This document shows positions 52,863 to 62,681 of a stretch of DNA of 64,000 nt, piece by piece; the first letter of the stretch is position 1, and each line of letters begins with the position of its first letter. The notes under the pieces are model-generated. The model had not been told where the DNA came from, did no database searches, and worked only from the letters and a program-made list of their open reading frames with translations. The translations under genes were made by a program, and so were the position numbers. Source of the DNA: Terrimicrobium sacchariphilum (GTDB lineage: Bacteria > Verrucomicrobiota > Verrucomicrobiia > Chthoniobacterales > Terrimicrobiaceae); NCBI RefSeq assembly GCF_001613545.1, contig NZ_BDCO01000002.1:3410001-3474000 (forward strand), given 5' to 3'.

Positions 52863-55415
52863 TTATTTCGGAACGGGAATCTGCTCAAAGGTCACGTATG
52901 GCGCGAAGTTCACCGACTTGTTGGCGACGAGACCGGGAGCCAGTTGCAGAGCGTGCGCACGCACGACGCCGTCATTATCGTTAACGGCAAGGTTCAGACG
53001 GAATCCATCGCGCATGATCTGATCCGTCAGACCGAGTTCCTTGCGGGGCATGCGGACAGTGTACACCCGGCTCTCGCCTCGCTTTTCCACGTCGACGCGA
53101 ATCTTGTCGGAGCAATCCTGCCACCCCGAGGGAGTCGCCCATGAGGCAACGAGAGGACGCCCCTGATTGTCCTCGGAGAAGCCAAGTTCCCAACTGCCCT
53201 TTTGCTCGGGCAGGACGAGCACGCACTGGACACTGTCACCCCTCCACATGTCGGCCGCCGCGCCTTCTTGGAAGTGCTTGTCGTCCGTAACTGCGATTTT
53301 CATGACGAGATCATCCGTCTCAGCCCTGAGCCAGACTTGGGCGCTCAGGTCGGAGGCATCCTTCCACCGATGCGCAACCATGTGGGGATCGGCCTCGATG
53401 AAGGACACAAGCTGATCGCGGCGGTCGAGCGTGATGTCGGGCGCACGGCCGGTGGCATCCGCCGGTACCGAGATCGTTCCATAATGGACGGGAATGAGAA
53501 TACGCCCCGAGTACGGCAGGCCGGAGAAGGCGTAATTCACCCGCAGCTTTCCATCGCGGCCAAACTGATAGTTTTCACCCTCTGGCAGCTTCACAACGAC
53601 GGTCGAGAGAGCCCGGCTTCCCGCCGGAATGGACAGCTCCGGCGCAGCGGATCGCCGCACCGACATAGTACCCGGCACAGCCCAGTCGGTCTTTACGGTA
53701 ACAGGGTTTTGCGAAGGGTTGAAAAACTCGCACTCCACAGCAACCTCCGCTCCAGGCCTGCCAAAGAAGGCACGGGGCGGACCAGCAAGGCGGCCCACCA
53801 CCTCAATGGTCTGAGCGCCCTCGGCCAGGAGATACTGCGGCGTACGCCCAGAACTCACCACGGCAAGATCTCCGGCGAGCGAGAGCGGGAATGAGTTGCC
53901 ATTGATGTCGACGAGGCTCGCTCGCGCTGCTCCCGGCATGCGGAGGAGGATCTGCTCATTCTGGCTGCCATCGTCTTCGTTCCAAAAAACGAGTAGTTTT
54001 TCCGCGTTGTCGCCATGCAGGAAGAACCAGCGATTCTCCCCGGCGTCGAGCTGCCTCAGGTACGGGCGCGGCACCATTAGCCGGGCGAGCGTATTGAAGG
54101 CGATATAGGCGGGCTTTGGCTCCATGGCTCGCGTAAGGAGGCCGAAGTGGTGCTCCGGATCGGTGGGATCGACACCATCATTGCGCAAGTCGTACCAGAA
54201 ATACCCGACAGCTCCTCGCGCCCGGGCAAATGTTGCCTTCTTCACGAGAGCCTCCGCCTGAGCCTTTTCGGTTCCGTAAAGTGAATGCTCCGCAGTTTCA
54301 TTGAAGATGATAGGCGGGACGGGGGCGGGAAGCTTTGCCCGGAAGTCCGCATAAACCCCATCGACCACCTGGGCAAAACGATCAAAGGGGCCATGCTCAT
54401 GCACCGCATGCATATCCATCTGCGGGCCGAGGGTCATCATCGCTCGCTCCTGCAAGTCGGGGTTCTTTTTGCGAGACGGATGATTGAGGAGCGTGGCAAA
54501 TCCACCGCTCATCACCACATTTTCCGGGTCGACTGCCTTTAGCTCCTCGCGAGCAGCGCGGAAGAGCGAAAGATATTCCTCGGTCGTTCCCCGCCAGAAG
54601 CCCTCGAGGTCAGGTTCATTCCAGATCTCCCAGAGATGAATGCGCCCGCGGAATCTCTCGGCATAGGCCTTTACAAATGTCCGCCATGCCTGCATGTCGG
54701 GAGCGGCACGGTTCCAATCCAGCCAGTCCGCGCTCTTCTGTTTCTCGGGAGGAGCCGCCCACCGGGTCGTATAGGCCAGCAGGATCTCGATCTGCATATG
54801 CTGCTTTTCGGCGGCCGTGACGATCTCGTCGATCACCTCCCATTTCCACTGCTCGGCGGAATCCGGCTGAATGCTTTCCCAGCCCACGCCGTTTCTCATC
54901 ACCTTGCAGCCGATGAATCCAGCCGAGGCGATTTCTCTCTGCCGTTCCTCGGAGGAGACGCGGGAGGAATGCGCGCAGACGCCCAGCAGGAAATCCGGCT
55001 TCGTGTCATTGGGGCCTGCCGGTTCCAGATAGCCGAAGAGGACTTTCTTTTTCACCTCACCATCGGCCGTCCCCGTCACTGCATATTCCACACTCCACGC
55101 CCCCATCTCACGTCCCTGCAGGGACCAGGGGATCCTGGTTTCCTCGCCAGAGGAAAGCGACACGCGCTGTCGCACCTTTTCCTCAACACCCGAGGGAGAA
55201 ACGAATCTGGCCGAAAACTCCGTGTCAACGGCTCCCGGTCCTTCGTTTTTCACGAGGAAGCCAAAGTCACCAGCCGTTGCCGGGGTAACCACCGGCCAAT
55301 CCCTATCCCATGGGATTGAAACTCTCAAAGAGGCGTTGAGGGTTCCCGCCATAAGTAAACCAAGGAGAAACCCGGCAAGTGGAACGAAGCGCATTCCCTT
55401 CATAAAACGATACAT
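52863..55415 (-). CDS. Secreted clan-A glycoside hydrolase with C-terminal CBM9-like domain
   Basis: The product is about 850 residues, starting MYRFMKGMRFVPLAGFLLGL with an N-terminal signal region. An N-terminal beta domain (about 30-130) precedes a (beta/alpha)8 domain with the acid/base Glu in LWEIWNEPDLEGF (about 267) and the nucleophile Glu in PPIIFNETAEHSLYG (about 373), the GH39/GH5-type clan-A arrangement. Residues 660-850 look like a CBM9/DOMON-like domain (WRGDSVQCVLVL, RVYTVRMPRKELG). A secreted endo- or exo-glycanase is likely; substrate unassigned. The next gene, 17 bases upstream, encodes a small secreted protein, and both share the strand. Confidence 0.85.
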   Translation of the reverse strand: MYRFMKGMRFVPLAGFLLGLLMAGTLNASLRVSIPWDRDWPVVTPATAGDFGFLVKNEGPGAVDTEFSARFVSPSGVEEKVRQRVSLSSGEETRIPWSLQGREMGAWSVEYAVTGTADGEVKKKVLFGYLEPAGPNDTKPDFLLGVCAHSSRVSSEERQREIASAGFIGCKVMRNGVGWESIQPDSAEQWKWEVIDEIVTAAEKQHMQIEILLAYTTRWAAPPEKQKSADWLDWNRAAPDMQAWRTFVKAYAERFRGRIHLWEIWNEPDLEGFWRGTTEEYLSLFRAAREELKAVDPENVVMSGGFATLLNHPSRKKNPDLQERAMMTLGPQMDMHAVHEHGPFDRFAQVVDGVYADFRAKLPAPVPPIIFNETAEHSLYGTEKAQAEALVKKATFARARGAVGYFWYDLRNDGVDPTDPEHHFGLLTRAMEPKPAYIAFNTLARLMVPRPYLRQLDAGENRWFFLHGDNAEKLLVFWNEDDGSQNEQILLRMPGAARASLVDINGNSFPLSLAGDLAVVSSGRTPQYLLAEGAQTIEVVGRLAGPPRAFFGRPGAEVAVECEFFNPSQNPVTVKTDWAVPGTMSVRRSAAPELSIPAGSRALSTVVVKLPEGENYQFGRDGKLRVNYAFSGLPYSGRILIPVHYGTISVPADATGRAPDITLDRRDQLVSFIEADPHMVAHRWKDASDLSAQVWLRAETDDLVMKIAVTDDKHFQEGAAADMWRGDSVQCVLVLPEQKGSWELGFSEDNQGRPLVASWATPSGWQDCSDKIRVDVEKRGESRVYTVRMPRKELGLTDQIMRDGFRLNLAVNDNDGVVRAHALQLAPGLVANKSVNFAPYVTFEQIPVPK

Positions 55416-55432
55416 AGGATCGACCAACGAGA

Positions 55433-56068
55433 TTAGTCCGACACCCTAGTCGCCGAAATGTCGTCAAAGAGAAGAGTACCGCCATCGGTCTTCCAGTCCT
55501 TTAAACCGGCGCCAAACCCCAGAAACCTGACCGGGAAATCCATGGCACCATCAACCCTCTCACCCCAGGATTTGGAGCCGTCCGGGAGTGGTGCATTCGT
55601 ATCGACACGCCACTTAAGCTCCGTCCAGCCCGGTTCTCCCGCATTCACAATCGGCGTCGTATACTGAAAGGTCTCATTGCCGGAGTCGACGACCCGGATG
55701 GCAAGCGCCTGGATCTCCGGCGGACACTGCTCAACATTCACCTTTGCCGTGATCTCGTAAATTCCCGGCTCTCGGAACAAAATCGCTCCCGGCGTGGCGA
55801 GATTTGCTGCCACATGGCTGCCGGAATGCGCCTCCCAGGAAAGCTTCATCACGTGATTTCCCGCCTTCGCCGCATCCTCCACAATCTCGCACTTCGTCTC
55901 CTCCACGGCGTTCCCCTCGACCGCCACCGCTGGGCCCGATTCAAAATCCTCTGGAAGCTCCTGTGCAAACGCCGCTCCTGAACAAAGCACGGTGGATAAC
56001 AAGGCCAATCTGAAAGAAGATCGGCTCCAGGCACGGCAGCACGGAATAAAACAAAACGGTGTTTTCAT
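55433..56068 (-). CDS. Secreted carbohydrate-binding-like protein
   Basis: From ATG 56068 the 211-residue protein has a signal peptide (LALLSTVLCSGAAFAQ) and a beta-sandwich pattern: HVMKLSWEAHSGSHVAANLA, EIQALAIRVVDSGNETFQYT and FLGFGAGLKDWKTDGGTLLF ending DDISATRV. The closing 'DDIS' strand is typical of CBM-type jelly rolls (CBM11/CBM-like). It starts the two-gene run with the clan-A glycoside hydrolase gene, suggesting it binds the same substrate. The longer frame to 56107 includes MSRPAPEF. Confidence 0.75.
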   Translation of the reverse strand: MKTPFCFIPCCRAWSRSSFRLALLSTVLCSGAAFAQELPEDFESGPAVAVEGNAVEETKCEIVEDAAKAGNHVMKLSWEAHSGSHVAANLATPGAILFREPGIYEITAKVNVEQCPPEIQALAIRVVDSGNETFQYTTPIVNAGEPGWTELKWRVDTNAPLPDGSKSWGERVDGAMDFPVRFLGFGAGLKDWKTDGGTLLFDDISATRVSD

Positions 56069-56330
56069 AATAAGGGGAAAAAGAAACTCGGGGGCCGGCC
56101 GGCTCATGCGACGTCACGGCGCCACCAAACCACCTCGCTTCATCGGATGAAGGATGGTCCCTCCGCCCCGCGGGTTCAACTCAAACGCCGGATCATCGAC
56201 ACAAAGTGTATCTATACGCTTTTCACTGGAGGCAACGGCCCATCTCTCCAAGCCGCCCGCCACTTTTCAAGACATTCCGAGGGAGAATCGATCCTTGCGT
56301 AGTGTCAACCTCCGTTCCCCACCCTCAAGG

Positions 56331-57092
56331 TTAGCGCCCCAGATGCTGAAGAGCATTGCGCCATGGCATGCTGGAAACCCGTACAAGGCCATCAAACGGA
56401 TGATTCAGCTCCAGCACGAGATAAATAGCCACCGAGATCGCGCATGCACCGACAAACATCACGGTGATCGCGGTCATATTGCGCGGAGCAAAGAGGCCAA
56501 AGCTGATGAAAAGGAGTGTGAGCCAAAAGACAAGAATGACCACCAGGGGGTGGGGTAGGATGTTGTGCGTTTCTTCAATCATCAGCCACCGCGACTGGGC
56601 AAGACTTGCGGAAATCTGCTGAGCTTGGGAAAACATGCCTCGATGGGCATCGGTATCTGGTTCGATGGCGTTCAGCTTGTCCTGAACGCTTTCCATCGCA
56701 TTCTTGCGCTCAACAGCCTGGAGGCCCGGTTCTCCGATCTTTTCGTCGGGCCATACGGCATTGATATCGGACGCAACGGTGCAGCGCAATTGTTCACGGA
56801 CGGGCCCGGTCTCCGGGCCATATCGAGCCAGAGTGCGGTCGAGGAAAATGATATTGGCGCTCGCCTGCACGATGCCGGTGTTGATTGCGTCGAATGAGCT
56901 TTTTGCCGAGCTGACCAAAAGTCCAAGCACCAGCGCCGTCAGCGTGGCTACGATACCAGCGCATAATTTGACGAGATCCTGCGTCTCTTTCGAGAGGTGA
57001 TGATCGGGCAGCATATATTGCAGCCTCATGCCAAGCAGAGCGCCCCCGAATATGGAGATCACACTGAGTACGCCGACAAGATAGGGATTCAT
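56331..57092 (-). CDS. DUF4239-like (bestrophin-like) membrane protein
   Basis: From ATG 57092 the product is 253 residues with four hydrophobic segments: two N-terminal (LVGVLSVISIFGGALLGMRL and GIVATLTALVLGLLVSSAKS) and two C-terminal (PLVVILVFWLTLLFISFGLF and ITVMFVGACAISVAIYLVLE). The centre has VQASANIIFLDRTLARYGPE, matching the DUF4239 EAxAI pattern loosely. Function unknown. A start at 57200 would add 36 residues with no signal. It lies among secreted polysaccharide genes but does not look related. Confidence 0.75.
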   Translation of the reverse strand: MNPYLVGVLSVISIFGGALLGMRLQYMLPDHHLSKETQDLVKLCAGIVATLTALVLGLLVSSAKSSFDAINTGIVQASANIIFLDRTLARYGPETGPVREQLRCTVASDINAVWPDEKIGEPGLQAVERKNAMESVQDKLNAIEPDTDAHRGMFSQAQQISASLAQSRWLMIEETHNILPHPLVVILVFWLTLLFISFGLFAPRNMTAITVMFVGACAISVAIYLVLELNHPFDGLVRVSSMPWRNALQHLGR

Positions 57093-57229
57093 TGGAACGT
57101 GGAGCACGCCATCTACCGTTCCCGCTTCGACAAGCAAAGTACTATTTGCATGCCAGACCCAACCCTCGCTGCTCTGGACGCAGGGCTTTCCCACCGACAT
57201 AGCATCGAAAACCCGTTTCTAACACGCGC

Positions 57230-59455
57230 TTACTGCATCGCACCCACCGGTTCACGATTCGGAAGATTGGGGCGATAGGTGTCTCGATAAAGGCCTATCT
57301 TCTCAAAGGGAATAGGCTGAAATCCCGGCACCTTCTCAAGCAGCAAAGAGCCCTTGCGGAGCGTGTAGTTGCCTGATTTCGCATTCCCAAACCCGAGATC
57401 GACTGGCTTTTCGGGCGTGCCGGCAAGATATTCAAACCCCTTGTACACCGGAGGCTTTGCCAGGGATGGTTCGCCTGTTGTGTTCACGACGAGATTGGAA
57501 GCGATACGGACTCGGTCCAGCATCCCGAGGACCACGGAGTCGAGCTCGCACACATCGTCCGTACAATTGACAAAGACATTTCGCTCAAAGGAGTCATAGA
57601 GTGGCAACTGAGGATCCTCCCGCATGATGGAGGCAAGATGAGGGTACCTCTCGCTCCATGGAGGCTGCGTATAGTTGAGCGCCTTTGCCTTCGCTTCCAG
57701 AGCCCAACTGGGATCGACCGGATTGCTCCATTGGATCCGGGTCACGCCCCTTCCATCGAGATGCATCCCCATGGAGCAATCGATAACAAGATTGTTCGAA
57801 ACTGCGTTGTCCCGTCCGCCTCCGACGAATATCGCCATTCCGGCGCGGACAAGAATATTCCCCTCGATCGTATCGCCGGAGTCGCAATCATCGAGATAGA
57901 TGCCCATGGTAATACGAGAATCCCCCGCTCCCAGATCGTGGATGAAATTATGCCGGATGACGTTGCCCTGGGTCGTCCAGTCGCGACCGGTATACAATGC
58001 ACTGGCATCGTTTGACTCCAGGACCACACGCGAGATCTCATTCCACTCGATCAAGTGTTCATTGCCAGTGTAGAGAATCGCATTATGCGGAGCTTCGCGA
58101 ATAAGGTTATGCTTGGCGACCTGTCCGCACCCTTCGATGACGATTCCTGCCGCGTAGGTACGCTTAAAGAGTCCATAGGAGTGAATGTGGTTATTCACCG
58201 CGAGGTTGTTCGCGGGCTCTAGTGTCTTGCGGTTTCCGCCGCTCATCACGATGCCTCCTGCACCGAGATCAGACAGATCGCAGGATCGGATCACATTGTC
58301 CTTTCCAGAAACGGTAACGCCGGTCCCGGCGACATTTGCAATCACGCATCCCGCCAGTTCGATATTCCGGCTCTGGTCGATGGCGACTCCATGAGCATGC
58401 GTGTACTCGAAACGTATTCCCTCAAACTTGATGTACGCTGCATTCCGTATCCGGAGCAGAGGACTCGTCATCGTGGCCAGCACTGGCCCGCCCTGATCCA
58501 GAGAGCGGGGTGGATAGAAATACAGCACCCGCGACTTGCGATCCACATACCACTCTCCCGGGGCATCCAGCTCCTCCAGGACATTGAAGGCAAAAAAGCG
58601 GCGCTCCTTCTTTCCACCCCAATTTCCCGCCATGATCCCGAACTCGTGGGGCGCAGCCAACGTGATCACCCCATCATCCTTTCCATATCCCGCCACGCGT
58701 ATCACCTGCTCCGCCCAGTCATGCGTCCAGTAGCCCATCAGCCAGACGCCGTCCGCAAGGCTCCATCGTCCCACTCTGGGGTCGTCGCAGACAAACGCTC
58801 CGGGGTGCAGCTTCTGAGCATGAGGGTCCGGCGACTCTGCTTTGGGCAGCCCATTGTCCACGACCTTGGAAAAGACGCTCCATCCTCCGTTGGCCGCATC
58901 CACATTGGGCCAGCGCGCCAGAGGCATCTGTCGGCCGTCAAAGTATAGCCATGGAGCAGGAGGCATGCCGACGAAGGCATCTGGATAGGCTGGCAGCGGC
59001 ACTTCTGCCGGCAGTTGGCAACACACGATCTTTTCGCGCACCGAAGGGTCGAGTCGAGCGAGAATGCCTTCATCCCGAACAGGTTGAAATGAGACTCCGG
59101 ACAGGATCAGCCCACCAAAGACACGCGCTGCCCCCTGCTTTTCCGCCCGATAGATGACAGGCGCTCCGGAGACACCACCGTCTCCAGCCTCCAGTTCGAA
59201 CGTCGCCTCGAGCCGATAATCACCCGGAGCAAGCAGCACCGTGACGGATTCCCCAGGTGAGAGCTTTCCCGCCTTCCTCTCATTGCGGATCCAGTCGCGG
59301 GCCTGCACCGGACTCTGGAACGGAGCACCTCGCGAGCCATCTCCGCCGGGGCTGGAGGTCGCCGAGACAAAGATCTCGCGGCCAGCTGCGAGACAGGGAG
59401 TCAACTCCGCCAGGACCCAGACAGCTGCAAACAAGGAAATGTACGCGTTTTTCAT
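57230..59455 (-). CDS. Secreted right-handed beta-helix protein, GH141-like
   Basis: The 741-residue protein has a signal peptide (SLFAAVWVLAELTPCLAAGR), an N-terminal domain with FVSATSSPGGDGSRGAPFQS and ARDWIRNERKAGKLSPGESV, then APWLYFDGRQMPLARWPN, characteristic of GH141-like beta-helix enzymes, and long parallel-helix repeats (NIELAGCVIANVAGTGVTVS, NVIRSCDLSDLGAGGIVMSG, DTIEGNILVRAGMAIFVGGG). Known GH141 members are alpha-L-fucosidases acting on RG-II (BT1002) and a xylanase. A fucose-related activity would fit the fucI locus in this window, but that is inference. No partner on the same strand within 140 bases. Confidence 0.78.
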   Translation of the reverse strand: MKNAYISLFAAVWVLAELTPCLAAGREIFVSATSSPGGDGSRGAPFQSPVQARDWIRNERKAGKLSPGESVTVLLAPGDYRLEATFELEAGDGGVSGAPVIYRAEKQGAARVFGGLILSGVSFQPVRDEGILARLDPSVREKIVCCQLPAEVPLPAYPDAFVGMPPAPWLYFDGRQMPLARWPNVDAANGGWSVFSKVVDNGLPKAESPDPHAQKLHPGAFVCDDPRVGRWSLADGVWLMGYWTHDWAEQVIRVAGYGKDDGVITLAAPHEFGIMAGNWGGKKERRFFAFNVLEELDAPGEWYVDRKSRVLYFYPPRSLDQGGPVLATMTSPLLRIRNAAYIKFEGIRFEYTHAHGVAIDQSRNIELAGCVIANVAGTGVTVSGKDNVIRSCDLSDLGAGGIVMSGGNRKTLEPANNLAVNNHIHSYGLFKRTYAAGIVIEGCGQVAKHNLIREAPHNAILYTGNEHLIEWNEISRVVLESNDASALYTGRDWTTQGNVIRHNFIHDLGAGDSRITMGIYLDDCDSGDTIEGNILVRAGMAIFVGGGRDNAVSNNLVIDCSMGMHLDGRGVTRIQWSNPVDPSWALEAKAKALNYTQPPWSERYPHLASIMREDPQLPLYDSFERNVFVNCTDDVCELDSVVLGMLDRVRIASNLVVNTTGEPSLAKPPVYKGFEYLAGTPEKPVDLGFGNAKSGNYTLRKGSLLLEKVPGFQPIPFEKIGLYRDTYRPNLPNREPVGAMQ

Positions 59456-59841
59456 TCAGGGAAGCTCATTCCAAGGAATGAGAGATAATCATCATCCATT
59501 TGGATCACTCCATCAACTCCCTCGTCGGGTGACGTGATTGCAAATGTACCACCCATCGGCAACGACTCGACGCGATGTGGTGACGGCTCCGCCAGCGGGG
59601 CAAGCCAGGACCATCGCTTCCGAGATCGCCGCCAGGAAGAGACTCGCGCTCAAGGACTCTGTACCGTCACTCTGCATTCGGTGTGTCAGGGGGAGGTGGC
59701 CTTTGCGTCCGTCACGGAGTTGATCGACAGGACCTTCTGAGGCTGAACAATGCCCCCGATCCAGGCAGATCCATCGTTGAAAAAAAGCAAAACCGCTTCC
59801 CATCGTGATTGGCGGAAAGCGGTTTTGAGAACGTGGTGGTT
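59456..59841. other. 386-bp intergenic region with a terminator
   Basis: No gene seen. At 59780-59827 there is, on the minus strand, an 11-bp stem (CAAAACCGCTT / AAGCGGTTTTG, arms 59788-59798 and 59817-59827) followed by a run of seven T (59780-59786). This is a classical intrinsic terminator for the GH16 gene that ends at 59842. The rest is unremarkable. Confidence 0.8.
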
Positions 59842-61821
59842 CTACTCAGTCTTGGCCGGAACCGGGGATGCAGCAGGGCTGGCAGTCGGTGCAGCCGGAC
59901 CAGGTTCCACTCCCTGGGGAAGCTTGTAGCCATCCAGGTCGGAAGCGAGGTCCTTGCGCTGCCAGGCTCTCACGTAGTCGATGATGAAGTCATCCGGCAT
60001 CATCGAATCATCGATGCCATTGTTATCCCAGCCTCCCGTCACGTTTGTGAACATGATGTCGGAAGGCACATTGGATATACGTGGTGTTTCCCAGCGGAGG
60101 ACTTCACGACCATTCGCGTAAAAGACAGCCAGTCCCGGCAGCCAGAGCAGACCGGAGGTAACATAGCCATCCTTGTCGGGCTGGTAGTAGATCGTCTGGC
60201 TGCCCGTTTGCTGGTGACCTTTCCCGTATCCGTCCCAATGCAAAGCGATATTGAACCGATAACGCCCCCAGCGACCCAGGTGCTCCATGATGTCAAACTC
60301 CATGCCGCTATTGCCGGTATCCGCCCGCTTCCATTGCGGTCCCGCGGCGAGTCCGCGATCGGGCATGAGCCAAAAGGCAGGCCACATGCCAGGACCCTTC
60401 GTCAGCTTCATGCGAGCCTCAAAGTATCCGTACCGCTGCACCCACTTACCATACGTATCGAGGAAGCCCGTTGCATAATCCGTCTTCTTCCCGGATGGAT
60501 CGTCATTGTGAAAGCCGGTCTTCTTTTCGTAGCGCAGCTTGGCCACGCCGTCCTCGACGATCACGTTATCCTTGCTGAAGTGGCTTCGCTTGTCCCAGTA
60601 ATTCTCGGTGTAAACATTCCACGTGCGGTAATCGATACCCTTGTCGAAATTCTCGTCGAACGTCATCACCCAGTCGCCTTCCACGGGCGGACGCTTGCCG
60701 ACCCAGTCCGGGATCGGGCGCTGCGAGAGCTGCCCGGCCACGACCGACTTGATCGTCACTGACTGCTTTTTGTCAGAGCCATCCACGGAAAACACGATGC
60801 TGCCGACACTATCACTGGTGAAACCGGTCCCCGTGCCCTTGACGCCATTCCAGCTCGTCTTGGTGGAGTCCTTGATGCCGAGCCAGGGGACAGCGGGTTC
60901 GAAAGGCACCTCGACCACTCCGGATGCTCCGGGCGCCACGACCTCCGACTCGATCACATCCGTCGCTCCGCCATTGCTGCTCGCCTTGACGCGGAGGCGC
61001 ACGGGTTGATCGCCTGTATTGACAAATTTGACCTCCACGCCATACGCATCGACCAGCGTCCAGCGCCCGATCTCGGGCTTGAGCAGAGCCCACTTTGCCG
61101 CCGTGCCTGCAGGAAACTCAATCGCGATCCCATCCGTCGATGGCGCAACGACCGCTCCCTCCTTGCCCTCTGTCTGACTTTCCTTGAGCGTCACACTCTT
61201 GTCATAGATCACGCCATTGACCGGCTTCACTCGCACATTCTCCGGCTTTACCGGCGGAGCATCTCCTGTCTTTCCCCCGGCCACGATTGAGTCGATGCGG
61301 ATCTTTTGCTCCTCGCTCGACTTGTTGCAAAAGACCACCACCTTGGAAATCGCCGACTGGTTGAGCTTGGTCGCAGGCTTTCCACCATAGGCATAGCCAA
61401 AATACACTTTCGCGTTGGCGGTCTCCCCCGGCTTCACCGTGACCGACTCTGTATTGGAACCCCACTCGCCACCAGCAGACTGGCCATCAATTCGAAGCGC
61501 GCACATGGACGGTTTGGTACCGAGATTGGTAAAGGTTGCCTCCACCCAGCCAAAGGCGGAAAGATCCCACGCATCCTCCGGCTTGAAGTGCACTCCCGGG
61601 TATTGCTCATTTCCCACGGCGATGGTCATCAATGCTCCCTTGCCATCGGGGCTCATTGTCACCTGGGAACTGCTGGGAGCAAATCTTTCCATATCGACAT
61701 CGGTCTGCCCTTCCGGGAGCAGGAGAGACTTCGTCGGCCCGGCAGCTGGTTCATCGGCGGCAGGCAGTGGGGTGGAGAATGCTGCGGCTAGACAGCATGC
61801 GATAAGCATGGAGCGTTTCAT
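59842..61821 (-). CDS. Secreted GH16 enzyme with two N-terminal binding-like domains
   Basis: From ATG 61821 the protein is 659 residues with a signal peptide (MLIACCLAAAFSTPLPAADE). Two CBM-like units (about 40-180 and 230-390) with WDLSAFGWVEATFTNLG and RWTLVDAYGVEVKFVNTG resemble the N-terminal domains of GH50 agarases. The GH16 catalytic domain has RYGYFEARMKLTKGPGMWPA and the ExDxxE signature EFDIME, nucleophile E508 and acid/base E513, then NVTGGWDNNGIDDSMMPDDF. It may act on agar, carrageenan or beta-glucans. The C-terminus is a Pro/Ala-rich tail. A strong terminator follows. Confidence 0.88.
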   Translation of the reverse strand: MKRSMLIACCLAAAFSTPLPAADEPAAGPTKSLLLPEGQTDVDMERFAPSSSQVTMSPDGKGALMTIAVGNEQYPGVHFKPEDAWDLSAFGWVEATFTNLGTKPSMCALRIDGQSAGGEWGSNTESVTVKPGETANAKVYFGYAYGGKPATKLNQSAISKVVVFCNKSSEEQKIRIDSIVAGGKTGDAPPVKPENVRVKPVNGVIYDKSVTLKESQTEGKEGAVVAPSTDGIAIEFPAGTAAKWALLKPEIGRWTLVDAYGVEVKFVNTGDQPVRLRVKASSNGGATDVIESEVVAPGASGVVEVPFEPAVPWLGIKDSTKTSWNGVKGTGTGFTSDSVGSIVFSVDGSDKKQSVTIKSVVAGQLSQRPIPDWVGKRPPVEGDWVMTFDENFDKGIDYRTWNVYTENYWDKRSHFSKDNVIVEDGVAKLRYEKKTGFHNDDPSGKKTDYATGFLDTYGKWVQRYGYFEARMKLTKGPGMWPAFWLMPDRGLAAGPQWKRADTGNSGMEFDIMEHLGRWGRYRFNIALHWDGYGKGHQQTGSQTIYYQPDKDGYVTSGLLWLPGLAVFYANGREVLRWETPRISNVPSDIMFTNVTGGWDNNGIDDSMMPDDFIIDYVRAWQRKDLASDLDGYKLPQGVEPGPAAPTASPAASPVPAKTE

Positions 61822-61849
61822 AAGATAAACAGGGATTGAAGACTTCCCG

Positions 61850-62662
61850 TTAAGGAAGCGTGGGCGCTGGCACTGGTTCAGCGTCAAGTTCTGTGACTAC
61901 TACGGCATCGAGCCCATCCTGGTCGGCCCGGCGAAAGTTGATGATTGCGCGAATGAGATCATCCGCTTTGTACACGCCCGGTGCACTCATGGTATTTTGC
62001 AATGTAAACGTCTTCTGTGTTCTCAGGTTCGTCAACATGCATACACTCGCCCACTCGGAGGGTCTCCCCATGTTGACCAGCGTCATCGAGAGCTGAAGGG
62101 GATCGGATTTCCCGTCCTTGAACCCCAGCTCCGCCTCGGGAATACCTGCCTCTGTGCCACCCGTGATCTGGGTCTGGTCGGAGTGCTTTGACAGGCCTAG
62201 ACGATAGCCTCCCATCTCCGGAGATCGCGAAAATGTGACAATGAATGGCACATTATTCATGCCTGCCGGCAGGAACAAGGCCCATCCGAGTCCGATCAGC
62301 GCTCCTTTGCCGGTGGCACCGGATTGCTTGAGAAAGAAATTCGCGGTGAATGTCGCAGGCATTCCCTCCGAGATGCGGTCCCGCCCCCCGGCGATCAGCG
62401 AATCTGCAAGAAATGCATACGCCAGCGCATGAGTGCCGCCCGTGTTGGGCGTGAGCAGCAAACCGACGCCTGGTTGAATGACGAAGTCTCCATTGGCAGG
62501 AGACTGGACGGCCACCTTCCAGCCATTGTTCTTCTCCAGCGACCCCGCGACAAACTCCGACGGCGGCGTCACGAAGTTCACCGGATACGGATCAGCATTG
62601 ACTACTCCAGCAAAAACCAGGGCAGACAGTACCGTGCACAGTATGGGGGAGGGATTCGACAT
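61850..62662 (-). CDS. Secreted beta-rich protein
   Basis: The 270-residue protein has a signal peptide (ILCTVLSALVFAGVVNA) and a beta-sandwich-like body with NNGWKVAVQSPANGDFVIQP, LIGLGWALFLPAGMNNVPFI and FTLQNTMSAPGVYKADDLIR, ending VPAPTLP without a PEP-CTERM tail. It is 28 bases upstream of the GH16 gene start and downstream of the GH1 gene, probably in one operon. A role in binding the substrate is inferred from position only. Confidence 0.72.
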   Translation of the reverse strand: MSNPSPILCTVLSALVFAGVVNADPYPVNFVTPPSEFVAGSLEKNNGWKVAVQSPANGDFVIQPGVGLLLTPNTGGTHALAYAFLADSLIAGGRDRISEGMPATFTANFFLKQSGATGKGALIGLGWALFLPAGMNNVPFIVTFSRSPEMGGYRLGLSKHSDQTQITGGTEAGIPEAELGFKDGKSDPLQLSMTLVNMGRPSEWASVCMLTNLRTQKTFTLQNTMSAPGVYKADDLIRAIINFRRADQDGLDAVVVTELDAEPVPAPTLP

Positions 62663-62681
62663 GGGGGGAGATTAGCTCGGG

